Shown here: positions 12,159 through 23,851 of the stretch, piece after piece
Layout: every line of letters begins with the position of its first letter
How positions within the stretch are numbered: position 1 is the first letter of the stretch
DNA from: Ilyonectria destructans
Lineage: Eukaryota; Ascomycota; Sordariomycetes; Hypocreales; Nectriaceae
DNA: 64,000 nt
Assembly: GCA_020740775.1 (NCBI GenBank)
Contig: JAHEWK010000013.1
Span: 682,001-746,000 of the forward strand
Reading direction: 5' to 3'
Made by a program: the position numbers and the translations under genes
The notes under the pieces: model-generated
The model's database searches: none
The model's input: only the letters and a program-made list of their open reading frames with translations
Told to the model about the DNA's origin: nothing

Positions 12159-13172
12159 GTGGTTAGGGTGAAGTATCCGTCAGGTTGATGGAATACACAG
12201 TCCCCTCAAACTACCTTGTCTGGCGCGTGGGACATGGTGGCCAAGATGTCTGGTTATAAAGACAACTCGACAAAAATTGCATAATCTAGGTGAAATTCCT
12301 CGGTATCAAGATTGGATATCAGTCGCCGTCAAGGCAAAGTGCCAACATAATAGATCAACGCCGGGCAATCTCAAGGTCGGAGCGAGAGCAGACTTGACAG
12401 AGTCTGAATATCTGGGTCCAGACCCTCACAGGGATCATGAGAGGTAAGCTCCCATATAAGCCGCAAAAACACCAACCCCATGATACAATTGACTGACGAT
12501 TTGCGCAGTTCAAATGAACCAATGATCGGGCTGGACCCATTCCCAGTCCGTTTTGCTGCGGACGCCCGCCTTGATATTTCGACTTGGCGATGGGAGTAAA
12601 ACATGGCCAAGCTCCAATCGGGTCGATTCATTGCCCCACGATTCATTGCCCCATGATAACTGCATCTCATTCTCATTGTATTTTATGACATCATTGACGT
12701 CACACGTTAATGAGAAGGCGGGAAGCCGCACTAACTCGATGGAGCCATATGCAGCGCTTTCAAGAGGCGGAGCACGAAGATCGTTTGACAATATGAATTA
12801 CGTGATACGATCAGACCAATTGCGTTGCGGCGGAAATTAATCATCTGGCAGCCTGCGATGCGGCAAGGCATTCCCTGGAACCTCGACGTCGGTGTTAAGG
12901 CCAACGCAGAGCAAAACGTAGACTAGGCTGTGAAACACATGATATCGCCGCCTTCGCCGCCTTTTCTAATTGGAGCACGAGTTTTGTTTATTCCCGTGCA
13001 AGTCATGCCGCCCGATCTCATGTCGGTGATCGCCACAACGCACGCGCGTTCGGTTAGACACCGCCTCGGGTCTGCCAAGTCCCAGCGACACAAGAGACCG
13101 TAAAGGGTTAATGCCGTGGCTTGGCTGGAAATGACGATTGTGTACGACCGCAGCCATCATCGCGAACGATAG
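12159..13172. other. Intergenic, with a 15-bp perfect tandem duplication
   Basis: No supported gene. Two adjacent copies of CGATTCATTGCCCCA lie at 12624-12653. The right end is the promoter of the hydrolase gene. Confidence 0.5.
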
Positions 13173-13180
13173 TATATAAG
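13173..13180 (+). promoter_or_regulatory. TATA box of the secreted serine hydrolase gene
   Basis: TATATAAG lies 103 bp before the ATG at 13283, a typical distance for a fungal promoter. Confidence 0.55.
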
Positions 13181-13282
13181 GCACGGGCATGGTCCGTTGA
13201 CGAGAATGAATTAGCCTAAGTCAAGACAGGCTTCTCATACAACAACAATCTACAGATTGCACGTTGTAAATCTTAGCTCAAC

Positions 13283-15146
13283 ATGTTTCTTCACAAGACA
13301 TTGATCACGCCTCTCCTGGCTTTTGCAGTCGGCACAGCAGCAAGTGTCGCCTTCACAGCCGACATGCCTCTCATAGGCCCATCCTTCAGCGCCAACTTCG
13401 ATCCCTCCAACTCAAAAGCCATCCGCTCCGCCAAAGCAGAATTTCCTGGCCTAATGGAGGGTCTCTTCTCGGCCGGCACTCTCAACCGCACCGACCTGGT
13501 CTTTGCCGTCGACGTCTTTTCCGCGGCTACCAACAAGTCCCTCTTCAACTACTACCACGTCGGCGAGGGCCAGAACGTCACTCTGACATGCGGCGATCTC
13601 AACGATAAGACGATTGGCCGCCTCGGCAGTGTGAGCAAGATCTTCACCGTCTACGCAATCCTCGCCGCGGCAGGCATGGAAGTCTTCAGCCACCCTGTGA
13701 CGCGGTATCTCCCTGAGCTCGCGGGAAACCCGTCCAATGATTCTCTGGACCGCATCATTTGGGAGGACGTCACTGTCGGAGCTCTTGCGTCCCAGCAAGC
13801 TGGTTCCGGGGGAGCAGGGGGTTGGTTTTCTCTCTTCGTCCCCGAGAATAGCTAAGCTAACTGTACGTCAGACCTTCTACAACAACACGACAGTCTATCC
13901 GATTTCACGACTCCAGGTAATTCCAATAATTTGTCCCCTGGCCGATCATTCCTTAATCATCTGCTACTTAGTTCTCCTAGAGTTCATGCGCAAGAAGCGC
14001 CCCGTAATCTCTACATCCCGAAATGCCGTGTATTCCGATGCAGGATTCGCTCTCCTAGGTGTCGTACTTGAGCGCCTGTCGGGACAGCCTTACAAGGACG
14101 CATTGCAGCAGAATATCTTCAACCCATTGGGACTCAATAACATGTCGACGACAGTGCCGAATGGCACAGATGTCAATGCCATTAATCGGTTGCCTCTTTC
14201 CAACACATCTTCGTGGGGCCTGGAGATTCCAATTGTCACACCGTAAGTATTTTCTCCTCTCCTTTCTCCTTATGCTTCAAACACTGACTTGACCTGCAGA
14301 TCGGGTGGTATTTACTCCAACGGCGCAGATCTTCGCACCGCCGGTCTTTCCATCTTGAACTCCGAGCTGCTCTCTGCGGCTGCTACACGGGCCTGGATGA
14401 AGCCTCTTAGCGGCACCGGATCTCTGGTCGAGCTCGTTGGTGCGCCCTGGGAAATAGCCCGCCTCATGATTCCTGTGACGCCGGGCTCGAACCGCACTCG
14501 TGTGTCGGACCTCTACACCAAAGCGGGCGGCAACGGAGACTACACTTGTATCTTCGCCCTCTCGCCGGACCACGGCATTGGGTACTCCATCTTGATTGCT
14601 GGTGCGACCGCGTCCGCAGCTCGCTGGCCCCTTCGCGACCTCGTCGGCGAGACCTTCATTCCCGCCATGGAGCACGCTGCAGCCCAGAATGGCAGACGCA
14701 ACTTTGCGGGAACCTTTGTCGACGAGACGGCAGAGGGAACCAACCTCACGATAACTGTCGACGAAGGCCGTCCCGGACTAGGCTTGGAGTCGTTTTACAT
14801 CAACGGCACCGAGAGCCGCGCAATCCTACTCGGAGCCACCAAGCCCGCCAATATCTCAGCACGCCTCTACCCAACCGGTCCCAACTCGTACTCACGATCC
14901 TTGGCTTCACTGTACAAGACCAACGGGACGATAAGCCTGGCGTACCGCATGCTCGGCCAGCCGTGGACTCCTCTCCCCCGTGCCACGGTGGAAGGCGGTA
15001 AGAAAAGCTTGTTTGACAATACCTTTGCCTGGATGAACGTCGACTTTTTCGGTCCGATGGATGAGTTTGTCCTGGAAGTTGTTGATGGTCGGTTGGAGAG
15101 CGTGTCGAGCACTGGCGCGAAGAGGGTGTTGAAACGTGTTGATTGA
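13283..15146 (+). CDS. Secreted beta-lactamase-like serine hydrolase (class C/PBP fold)
   Basis: Exons 13283-13820, 13872-13916, 13972-14242 and 14300-15146 encode 566 residues. An N-terminal signal peptide (about residues 1-20) and several N-glycosylation sites point to secretion. The active-site Ser116-x-x-Lys119 (SVSK) and the tyrosine of NAVYSDAGF fit the beta-lactamase family PF00144; SGGIYSNGADL follows, as in fungal homologues. Such enzymes hydrolyse esters or amides; the natural substrate is unknown. Read without splicing, the first exon meets a TAA at 13853. A 51-bp intron with donor GTTGGT, branch GCTAAC and acceptor TCAG removes it and restores the family pattern, so I treat the gene as intact. 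The third exon could start 9 bp later (13981) without changing frame. Confidence 0.85.
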
Positions 15147-15927
15147 GGATCGGATTAACGACTATACTATATGAAGTCATGACATTTGCGGGTTGTATTT
15201 TCAAATGTATACTTGGTTTAGAATGGATAGAATGTATCAAGGATGAGCTTTGCAGCTCCGTTAATTTCAAGCTCGTTTGCTCCACTGTTGCATCAATTGT
15301 TGAAATCCACGTCTACGGTAGCGTGGCGTTTACTAAGGACGTCAGTATGGGGCAAGCGGGATGGGGGGGTTTATGATCCAGTATGATTAGGACGTCTGGT
15401 TGAGCAATGGGTGGTCACGCCTGGTAATGGTTAGCGGGTACTGGGCTAAGGTCACCCACCCAGTGTGTTGATAGTTGCGGAGTCCCTAGTCTAATGAAGT
15501 GCAGCCCCGACTGCTTATACCCTGGGGCGTTTATACTTGATCACCGTACTATAGTCACAAGGAACGCGTATAGGTAGATACAGTACTCAGCAGCTGTCAA
15601 TACATTTGGGTGCCTAGATCTACCTTTTCTATATGTTCCTAGACCCCGACCTAAACACGACAATGTCCAGATCCACTCCATCATACATCGCACCCCCCTT
15701 CTACTCTATACTAAGCGTTAGAAAAGACTGGACCGTTGCTTCACCTCTGCTCTATTCATCAAACTCTTGTAAGTCGCATTTCGCATCAGTCATCAAATGG
15801 ATTCAATGACGACGAAGCTCTATGAAACTCATCACATATTTCTTCAAGTCCAGTGTATCCATACTCATTATAACATCAAACTCCGTCTATACCGTAACAA
15901 GTCGACCAACAACGTCTCCGATGTGGT
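15147..15927. other. Intergenic between convergent genes
   Basis: Holds the 3' ends of the hydrolase and mannitol dehydrogenase genes. No open frame with recognisable features. Confidence 0.5.
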
Positions 15928-17448
15928 TTAGTCGACGTACTTGGGAAGAGTTGCCATCACGCCGTCCTTGGCAATAAGCTCCATAGCTTTGGAGACCTCG
16001 TCAAGGAAGCGCTGGTCGTTTCGCAAGTCGTCACCGAACAGCATCTTGATGCTAAGCAGCTGGCGGGGATCATTGCCACCTGCCTTGGCCAGGGCCTGGA
16101 GCTGCTCTCGCATGGGGTCCTCGACCTCGAAGGTGTTGCCCTCGTCGTCAACACCGTTGATGTAGCGGAACCAGCCAGCAGCGACGAAACACAGGCGGCG
16201 GAAGGGACCGGACACCCAGATCTGCTCAGCAATGGAAGGCATGATGAACTGAGGGATCTTGCCCGAGGCGTTGAGGGCAACACGGGGAATCTGGTCCATG
16301 ATGGTGGGGTTGGAGAAGCGCTCCGTGAGCGTTTTGCAGTACTCGTCAATGTCGACGCCGGGGATCTCGGGCAGCAGGGGCTTGACCTCCTCCTGCATCA
16401 TCTGCCAGACGAACTTGCGGTAGATCGGGTGCTCCATGACCTCGTGGACGTACTTGAAGCCAGCGAGCTGACCCGGGTAAGCCATGGCGGAGTGACTGGC
16501 GTTGAGAAGACGCAGCTTGTGCTTCTCAAATTGCTCGACGTCGTGCACGTCATGGACGACCTGGACGCCGACCTTTTCAAACGGTGGGCGGCCGTCACAG
16601 AACTTATCCTCGACAACCCACTGCATGAAGGGCTCCGTAACGACGGGCCAACCGTCCTCGATGCCAAAGTTGTCGGCCAGCGACTTGATGTCGGCTTGAG
16701 AGGTGACGGGAGTGATGCGGTCGACCATGGCGTTGGGGAAAGCTCCCTCCTCGACAATCCACTTGGCAAGCTCCGGGTTGCGGAGACGAGCAAAGGACTC
16801 GAGCATGCGGCGACTGATGGAGCCGTTGTGCTGCATATTGTCACAGGACAAGACGGTGAAGGGCTTCAGGCCCTGCTCGTGACGCCGGGCCAGCGCAGCG
16901 TAGAGGAATCCAAACGTGCTGATGGGCGAGTTCTCGTTGGCCGGGTCAATGTCGTGCTGGATGTCGGGGTGCTCAGCCTGCAGCTCGTGGGTGTTTTCGT
17001 TGTAGTAGTAGCCGCTCTCGGTGATGGTCATCGACACAATGTGAGTGTCCGGGTGAGCCATCTTGGCAATGACGGCCTCGCGGTCGTCGGGCGCGAAGAG
17101 GAACGAATTGATGCTGCCGACGACCTTGGCGAAGCTGCCCTTGGCGGAGCGCTCAATGACGGTGTACAGATGATCCTGAGCGTTCAAGACATCGCGCATG
17201 GAAGCATCATTGGGACGCAGACCGACACCGCAGATGGCCCAGTTGCGCTCGCCGTGCTTCTGCAGCAATTGGTCGACATAGACAGCCAGATGAGCTCTAT
17301 GGAAGCCGCCGACGCCGACGTGGACAATTCCCTCCTTGACGTCATCCCGGGCGTAAGTCGGGATCTGAACCTTCTCGTTGCCCTGCTGCGAGGAGATCAA
17401 GGGCAGGTTCTTGCTGGTGAGCTTGAGGCATTCCGTACCGGAGGCCAT
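15928..17448 (-). CDS. Mannitol 2-dehydrogenase (NAD+)
   Basis: An intronless gene of 506 residues. It belongs to the long-chain mannitol dehydrogenase family and is expected to interconvert mannitol and fructose with NAD in the cytosol (EC 1.1.1.67). The Rossmann segment IVHVGVGGFHRAHLAVY lies near residue 40. The catalytic set is in KLRLLNASHSAMAY, with the conserved Lys, Asn and His. Length matches fungal homologues of about 500 residues. I chose the ATG at 17448 (MASGTECL). An upstream in-frame ATG at 17487 would add 13 hydrophobic residues and has a poorer context. The gene stands alone, with roughly 2 kb of gene-free sequence upstream. Confidence 0.93.
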   Translation of the reverse strand: MASGTECLKLTSKNLPLISSQQGNEKVQIPTYARDDVKEGIVHVGVGGFHRAHLAVYVDQLLQKHGERNWAICGVGLRPNDASMRDVLNAQDHLYTVIERSAKGSFAKVVGSINSFLFAPDDREAVIAKMAHPDTHIVSMTITESGYYYNENTHELQAEHPDIQHDIDPANENSPISTFGFLYAALARRHEQGLKPFTVLSCDNMQHNGSISRRMLESFARLRNPELAKWIVEEGAFPNAMVDRITPVTSQADIKSLADNFGIEDGWPVVTEPFMQWVVEDKFCDGRPPFEKVGVQVVHDVHDVEQFEKHKLRLLNASHSAMAYPGQLAGFKYVHEVMEHPIYRKFVWQMMQEEVKPLLPEIPGVDIDEYCKTLTERFSNPTIMDQIPRVALNASGKIPQFIMPSIAEQIWVSGPFRRLCFVAAGWFRYINGVDDEGNTFEVEDPMREQLQALAKAGGNDPRQLLSIKMLFGDDLRNDQRFLDEVSKAMELIAKDGVMATLPKYVD

Positions 17449-19544
17449 TGTGATGAGATGAAGGGAGATGAAGGCTAGATAAATCAAAAGAGGCCGTGGT
17501 TTGAAAGATCAGGAACTTGAAAGATCAGAACACACCGCTGGCTGACTCCTGACCGCAGGTTTTTTATCAAGGGCCAGATAGTCTGACTTTCAATTATATG
17601 GGCCCGGTGACGTTTTGACTGGCCCGGTAGATAAACTAGGACTAGCGGTGGACTAGCTTATTCATCAAACAAGCCTCGCCAACTATCCGACCTCAACATT
17701 TTGGTGTTGCAAGGGTATAAGGAGGTCTATGCAGTTCTACGAGGGAGTATTCTTTTTGTGACATTTGGAAAGAGTGAGGAGTATGAGGTCTCTACCCTAG
17801 AAGTCTTGGACCAGCCAGAAAGAAAAGGTCATGATTCACACATCCAAGTCCAAAAAGCTACAGGGTGGTATTGGAATTTACTGCGCATGTTCCAGAAATT
17901 GAACATACTATTTACAAAGTCCTGTAAAATAGGGGGAAATAAATCGATTCTAGTAGAATTAGTGTTAGTGCACAAGACTAGGCGGGATACTGCCGTATAT
18001 CCGGATTACCCAATGAACAAGGGCACATTGCACTAATAGAAAATGGTCACGCAGTAAGATTGATTCTCGTGGCAGTGCCGATGGAAGCAACATCGTAAGA
18101 GCAATGCCAAATAGGAATATCGGGTATCTTAGTGCTGCTCCAGAGGCTTTCTTATCTTGCCTTGTGATCTTGGCCAAGCTGCCGCAGTAGCTCTTATCGT
18201 AGTTTCTCCTTCCCTTCTCGTAGGCTGCACTGCGAGGCACTGGATTAAGTGTCCAGAAACCAATCTGCCTATTTCTTTACCGGGTTCCGTATTTCTTTGA
18301 TTTTCTTGCAGGGCCTCATACACTCCCCATCCCCAGCCCGGCCGGTACTAAACGTATCTTCCACCAAGAAACCGTACCCAATTTAGCTACTATCATACCC
18401 AGTGCCAGTTATTATCAAAAGAAAAACGAGGACAAACTATCCAGGTTCAGCCCGCCTCTGCCTGAACTCCCGATTCCCGAATCCGATCTTAACACTAGCT
18501 CGGTATTACTTGTCTCGGTCAACGCCGACTTTCGGGCAAGCTTCCTTCAACGCATGCATCGTAAGTATTTGGGACCAACAGTTGCTTCACTTCTGACCCA
18601 CAACATTGTGTCATACTTGAGTGCAAATTCTTTCTAGCTCCAGCATCACGAGGTCTTTATGAGGGGGCCGACAACAGTCCAGACATCTCTAGAGAAAAAA
18701 AAAGAAAAAAATACCACTCTGTTTGATCTAGTCTCAGACATCAATGCACTCTGTGTCATGTGTCTCATTTTCATTCTCTTTTCTTCCAAATGTGACTTAC
18801 CCTACATGTCGTCATCCGCGCCACCGGTGGTTCCGAAACTCAGTGCAGAGCCTTGAACGCCACTGAGGCATATCCACAAGTATCCACTACTTTCTTTAGC
18901 CACCTCCCAGACTGGAAAGGATATTCGCGACGGACCAGCCACACAAATACCGGTATGGTGTTGGTATTGCTTCTTTGAATCTCTGATCGGGTTCTGAGAG
19001 TAATAATCGGTGACACGTAGCCAATTTCATCCCACGCTGCCCTTTATTCCCGCAATGAATCTAGCGCCGGACTAAGCCTTTCTACGCGGATACTGCCGCA
19101 TTGCTGAGACAACAACCCCCATTGTAGCTTTAATATGTGGTCAAGATCGAGTATCCGCCAAAGAAAGAAACCCTTGCAATGATCCTGTCACTAATTGGTT
19201 GTCATCATTCCTCCAGCTTGAATCTGGTGACGCAACATTCACTCAAGAACACGGGTAACGCCCCATACCGGCCACTGGAGCCCCACGAGTCCACTGTGCT
19301 AAAACTTAGCCTATAAAGATGGGTGGGGGTGGTGGATGGGGGCGTGGGATGGTCAGTCGAGTCACAGTCACGTCTGCTTGTGGAGAAGGGGCTATCGTCT
19401 TGCAGAGCATCTAGTAGTTAATGTTCAATTTGAAGACATGGCGGTTTATGTCACTATCTACTGTTTCTATGTCCGCGCATTACATCGTACAGATAATTAT
19501 TAGACAAGGCCTTGCTATCCAAGGCACCTTGTTTTGACAAACGC
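17449..19544. other. Long intergenic stretch, no recognisable gene
   Basis: Contains the mannitol dehydrogenase promoter at its left end. Open frames up to about 110 codons (for example 17701-18036) lack motifs and ATG starts. A poly-A/G-rich tract lies near 18690-18715. Confidence 0.5.
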
Positions 19545-21193
19545 CTAAGAGTTGGCAATGACAAAGTCGAGAATGGTGAGGTTGGGACCAGTCCAGTGCT
19601 TTCTCGCACGGAGGAACCACAGGGCGAGGGTAACGAAGAGCACAAAAACCATGACGGGGCCGCAGTAGTTCATGTTGGCAGCTGTGACAGGGAGGGTAGA
19701 TGGGAAGGGGAGGAAGACGATGATGTACAGGGTGTAAACCAAGGCGAAAGCGTTGACGTACAATCCGTAGCGACCAAGGTTCCACTCTCCAAGCTTGAGG
19801 CCAGCGCTGTTGAAGCGAGCGTACAAAATGCTGCTAATGGCGATGGCGTAGCTGATGTAGAGGGCCATAGAGGACAGCGAGGTAATGGCACCAAAGGCGA
19901 CGTAGCTGGAGCTGCCGATGTTGAGGAGGCAGAGAGCGCAGACGAGGAAGACGGTCAGCACGATGGAACGGATGGGAACCCGGTGCTTGGGGCTGACGTA
20001 GGCGAAGTAGGCCGGCATGCCACCATCACGGGACCAGGCCCAAGTTAGACGAGAAACGGACGCAATGTTGGCGAGGTTGACGCTGAAGGAGATGACGAAG
20101 AGGCCGGTGATCATAGCGGTGGTGGCCTTCTCGGAGCCAGTGACGGCGAGGAGGATGGTGAGGATGGGGCTGGCCGAGTTGAGGGCGTCGTCAATGGAAC
20201 CCATTGAAGCGAGCAGCACGTTGACCATGATGAAGCCTAGGACACCGTTCATGAAGATGGACCAGAACATGGCACGGGGGACGGCTGACTTGGCCTTTCG
20301 GGTCTCCTCGCTCATGTGGATAGCACTGTCGAAACCTGTATCACAGTTAGTGAATGAAGGGAGCGGGAATGGGGAGGAAACATACCAGTGAAACTCCACA
20401 CACAGGTGAGCATGCCCAAGTTCCAGGCAATGTAGGTATCATCCCAGCCGGAAACGGTGTTGGACTTTAGCCAGAAGCTGCCATCGTGTCGGCTGCCCAT
20501 GACACCGAGGACAACAGCGAAGACAACAAACAGGCACACGTGCAAAACACCGGCAACCATTTCAATCCAGGGGATCATCTCGAAGGCGTATGTGTTCATC
20601 AGGCCCTGGACCACGCACATGGCGATGACCAGGAGGGACGTGTGCCAGCCGCCAGGGACGTAGTTGGGGTGGTTGAGCTGGATCATGGACTCGAGCAGGA
20701 TGATGGTGACGTTGGCAATGCCGGCCAGCAGCGAGATGTAGCCAAACCACGTCGCCCAGCCCTGGACGTAGGTGGCGAACCGTCGGATGGACGGAGGCGC
20801 GAGGTGGTAAGTCCAGTGATACTGGGCTCCGGCGACGGGCTGGATGGACGCCATCTCACCGAGCGAGGCGGCCTGGGAGATGGCGCCGCAGAAGACGATG
20901 ATGAAGCTGAAGATGAAGGTCTGGGGGCCGCCATTGTACAGCGCAAAGTACATGTTGCTGGGTACGGGTTAGTACAATGCATCTTTGATTTACGTGATGG
21001 ACAATACGAACGTGCACATGCCCTCCCATAGCGACATGTACGTCAGGGAAAAAGCAAACAGCTGGGAAAAGGAAAAGACTCTGCGGGTGCGCGTCTGGTT
21101 GTAGACGGACGAGCCGCCATCCTCGGTCTTGGTGGCGTCGACGGCGACGTCCTTGCCGTCGGGCTGCATCTCGATGCTGTCTGACAGGGCCAT
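19545..21193 (-). CDS. APC-family amino acid/GABA-type permease
   Basis: Exons 21193-21012, 20957-20386 and 20335-19545 encode 514 residues with about 12 predicted membrane segments. The N-terminal tail is hydrophilic and cytosolic. Family signatures include SLTYMSLWEGMCTNMYFALYNGG across the first splice junction. GFDSAIHMSEET, where the second splice junction falls within the codon of the first glycine, is followed by a Pro-Arg-Ala-Met and is typical of the AA_permease_2/BAT1 group (choline, GABA or amino acid permeases of fungi). The first donor is GTTCGT. It imports amines or amino acids at the plasma membrane or vacuole; the precise substrate cannot be read from sequence. The upstream neighbour is divergent. 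Confidence 0.9.
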
Positions 21194-21663
21194 TGCGAAG
21201 GAGACGAGGAACCAACAGAACCGAGAGGCTGGGTCGGATGAGACAATAGTGATCGTTGGGAACAGGCGTCGCGCTGCAGGACGAGGGTGGCTGGCTGGGG
21301 GAGAATATTTAAGAGAGAATGGCGAGGAAGTAATCAACGGCGAGAAATCAATGCGAGCAATCAAATCATCGGCCAGTAATCAATGTACATATGCATCGAC
21401 AGGCCCAAGCTGCACCCCGGCGGTGGAGAGGCTCTGATACTACTCTACGGACTCCAAGAGCGATTACCTCTGGTGGGGCTACGACGGCGAGATTGAATGG
21501 ATGGCCTGACAAGGAGGAGTCTCTGGTCCTTGGTGTATTTGGCTGCAGAGTCGGCGTGGGCTGTGGCTTCGTGTGTGAGTTCCGATTGGCAGCTAGCATT
21601 GTCGTCGACGACAATTGTCGGAGCCAACGGAAACTTGCTAGTGACTCTGGCCCTGATGGACCA
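21194..21663. other. Promoter region of the permease gene
   Basis: No gene. AATATTTAAG near 21303-21312 may serve as an AT-rich core promoter for the minus-strand permease. Confidence 0.4.
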
Positions 21664-21820
21664 TGGAAGTGCTTGAATGGATCCTCTACAGTCCCTGGAA
21701 GTGCTTGAATGGATCCTCTACAGTCCCTGGAAGTGCCAAGATAGACCCTCCACACTCCCTGGAAGTGCATTAATGGACCTCTAGAAACCTGGGACTGCCT
21801 GGATGGACCCTTGAACGCCC
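21664..21820. repeat. Minisatellite, 32-bp unit, about 4-5 copies
   Basis: Two perfect 32-bp units (21664-21695, 21696-21727) starting TGGAAGTGCTTGAATGG are followed by two or three diverged copies (from 21728 and 21760). It lies between the permease and rhodopsin-like genes, in non-coding sequence. Confidence 0.85.
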
Positions 21821-22390
21821 CCATGGCGGCAATGGCGCGTAGCCTAGGGTGTATCCGGGGCCGAAAAGTGGAAGAGCTCACTCCTGGACGTTCCTTGTCT
21901 CCGAAGCCCTGTAGACACGCAGGGGCAATGCATAATTTGGATTGTTTAGCTGCCTTTGGGACAAAATCTCGTGGCTTGCAGTGGAAACCACCCGACCCTT
22001 AGTGGGAAGCCCCCATCATAATATCACAACTTCGGCCCGCTATAAGCCAGTCCAGTATGAGTCGTCCAGTATGGGCTTCTCGTCTCGCACCCGAGCCGGG
22101 CCCGTCGACGACTCCGTCCCTGGCGCAGATCCTTGGTTGGTCTTAGTGGGAAAACCTTCTACGCGCGTACGAGCCTCCCAAAACACCCCACCTCCATCTG
22201 GCCGTCTTATGCTCGCCCCGGCAGATTGGATACTGTGGCGTAGTTGTCCGTCTCGGAGCATTCTTACCCTTGGCGTGGCGCTGATGCAGGCGGCGGACCA
22301 CGCGGAAACGAGAGACATGCGTCGAAGAAGGAAGCTTTCTTGGCTGGGATATTGGCTGTTGGTTCGCACGCAACGAATGCACAGCCGCGA
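21821..22390. other. Intergenic, no recognisable gene
   Basis: Sequence between the minisatellite and the promoter of the rhodopsin-like gene. Open frames here lack protein-like features. Confidence 0.45.
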
Positions 22391-22397
22391 TATATAG
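22391..22397 (+). promoter_or_regulatory. TATA-like box of the rhodopsin-like gene
   Basis: TATATAG lies about 150 bp before the ATG at 22543. A four-codon upstream ORF (22517-22531, ATG to TGA) sits in the leader and could reduce translation. Confidence 0.4.
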
Positions 22398-22542
22398 ACG
22401 CCCGACGATCCCCTTCTTCGTTTCCTTTGGTTTTGGTGGGGAATCTGCCATCAGTTTGACTTGCACGGCCGGTCCATCCATTCTCTTGAAATCAAGACTG
22501 ACAGCAGAGGCCAAGAATGTTGATTCCCTGACAACTGCCAAC

Positions 22543-23851
22543 ATGTCTACCGACTCGCCCGCGGCACCAGCCTTCTATTCGCTCACCAAGGACGACCATG
22601 CGGCCTTGGTGGTGGTGGCTTCCATCGTCTTTTTCGTCTACGCCATCCTGGGCACCATCACCAAGCTGCTGATCCGGCTCAACATTACCTCCATGAGGGA
22701 CTACGACTACACGCTGCTCGGCGGCCTCGTTGTCTACTTTGTTCAGACGGCTTGTGTTATCGCCGCGTGCAACAACGGCCTCGGGCTGCACCGAGATGAT
22801 ATTTCCTCAGATGATTTCGAACGCTACAGCAAGGTGAGTGAAGCAACCGGCAAGTTAATATACTTTAACTAAGATGTGTCCTCGACAGTTGATGTATACC
22901 TCTCGGATCCTGGCCTTGTTCGTCAACGGCAGCACCAAGATCTCGCTCTGCCTCCTCATCAGGCAAATCGACAACCGCGGAAAGCTGAACCTTGCCAACA
23001 TGGTCCTCGCCGGCCTCGTCCTCGTCTGCGTCGTGACCGGCTTCTTCGTCACCGTGTTCCAGTGCCCACTGCCATCGCCGTGGCTTGCGGAAAGCCACGC
23101 AGAGTGCCCGAACTATGGCCCCATTTACATCTACAATGGCGTGATGGACATTGTCACGGATCTCGCGCTGTGCGTGCTGCCGGTTGTCATGATGTGGCAT
23201 GTTCAGACCACGACAAGGAGGAAAGCCGTTGTCATGGGATTATTTGGAACTCGAATCATGTTGGTCTTCCCTCTCTGCGCGCTTCGATGGTACGCTAACC
23301 TGTCATCTAGTGTGCCCATCGTAACTATTCCAAGCCTCACAAACGCCCAATACCTCTTCCAAGATTATTCTGACCCCACGTGGCTGGCGGTTCCGAGAAC
23401 CATTTGGTTTCAAACGTCTCTCGGTCTTTCTGTGCTCACGGTCTGCATCCCCAGTCTCAAGGGTATCATTGATAGTCTCCTCGGCTCTACCGCCGTGGCG
23501 GCTATCCAGGCCCCCTACGAGCTTAAGAGCAGTGACAAGCGCAGCGGCCTCGAGCTGACGGTCATTAACGACGGCTCCAGGGGTGCCTCCCACAACATCA
23601 GCACCCGCAGCACTACGCTCAAGATGAGCTCCAAGGGCAAGTCCCCTGAGCACTCAGCGTGGTACTCGGATCGCGAGCCGACCACCAAGCACGGCGGAAG
23701 GGCGAGCCCGGGCGGCAGCGAGAGCGTGCGGAAGCTTACGGAGGGCGTCATCGTGGTGCGAGACGAGTTTGAGATTCACTACGACGACAGGAGAATGTCC
23801 TCATCGCGGCCCGGTTCACACGAGTCCTCAGATGCCGGGTATCGGATGTAG
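22543..23851 (+). CDS. Rhodopsin-like fungal integral membrane protein
   Basis: Exons 22543-22833, 22889-23259 and 23311-23851 encode 400 residues. About seven membrane segments occupy residues 20-300, followed by a charged, Ser-rich cytosolic tail of roughly 100 residues. The pattern fits the fungal rhodopsin domain family (PF20684) related to PTH11-type receptors, but no CFEM domain is present. Sequence is open through the second intron (23260-23310, 51 bp). Removing it restores GTRIIVPIVTIPSL, the usual loop in this family, and uses donor GTTGGT, branch GCTAAC and acceptor CTAG. Function in the family is unknown; surface sensing is often proposed. Confidence 0.85.

Noticed and set aside
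13821..13871. Apparent nonsense codon (TAA at 13853) in the secreted hydrolase gene
   Set aside because: A 51-bp intron with GTTGGT donor, GCTAAC branch and TCAG acceptor removes it and restores the family pattern; the same donor and intron length occur in the rhodopsin-like gene.
16429..17478. Long (349-codon) open frame antisense to mannitol dehydrogenase
   Set aside because: A shadow of the GC-rich coding strand; no motifs.
17701..18036. 111-codon open frame downstream of the mannitol dehydrogenase promoter
   Set aside because: No ATG start near its beginning and no recognisable motif.
23260..23310. Continuous open frame taken as exon in the rhodopsin-like gene
   Set aside because: The 51-bp stretch has full intron signals and breaks a conserved loop if translated.
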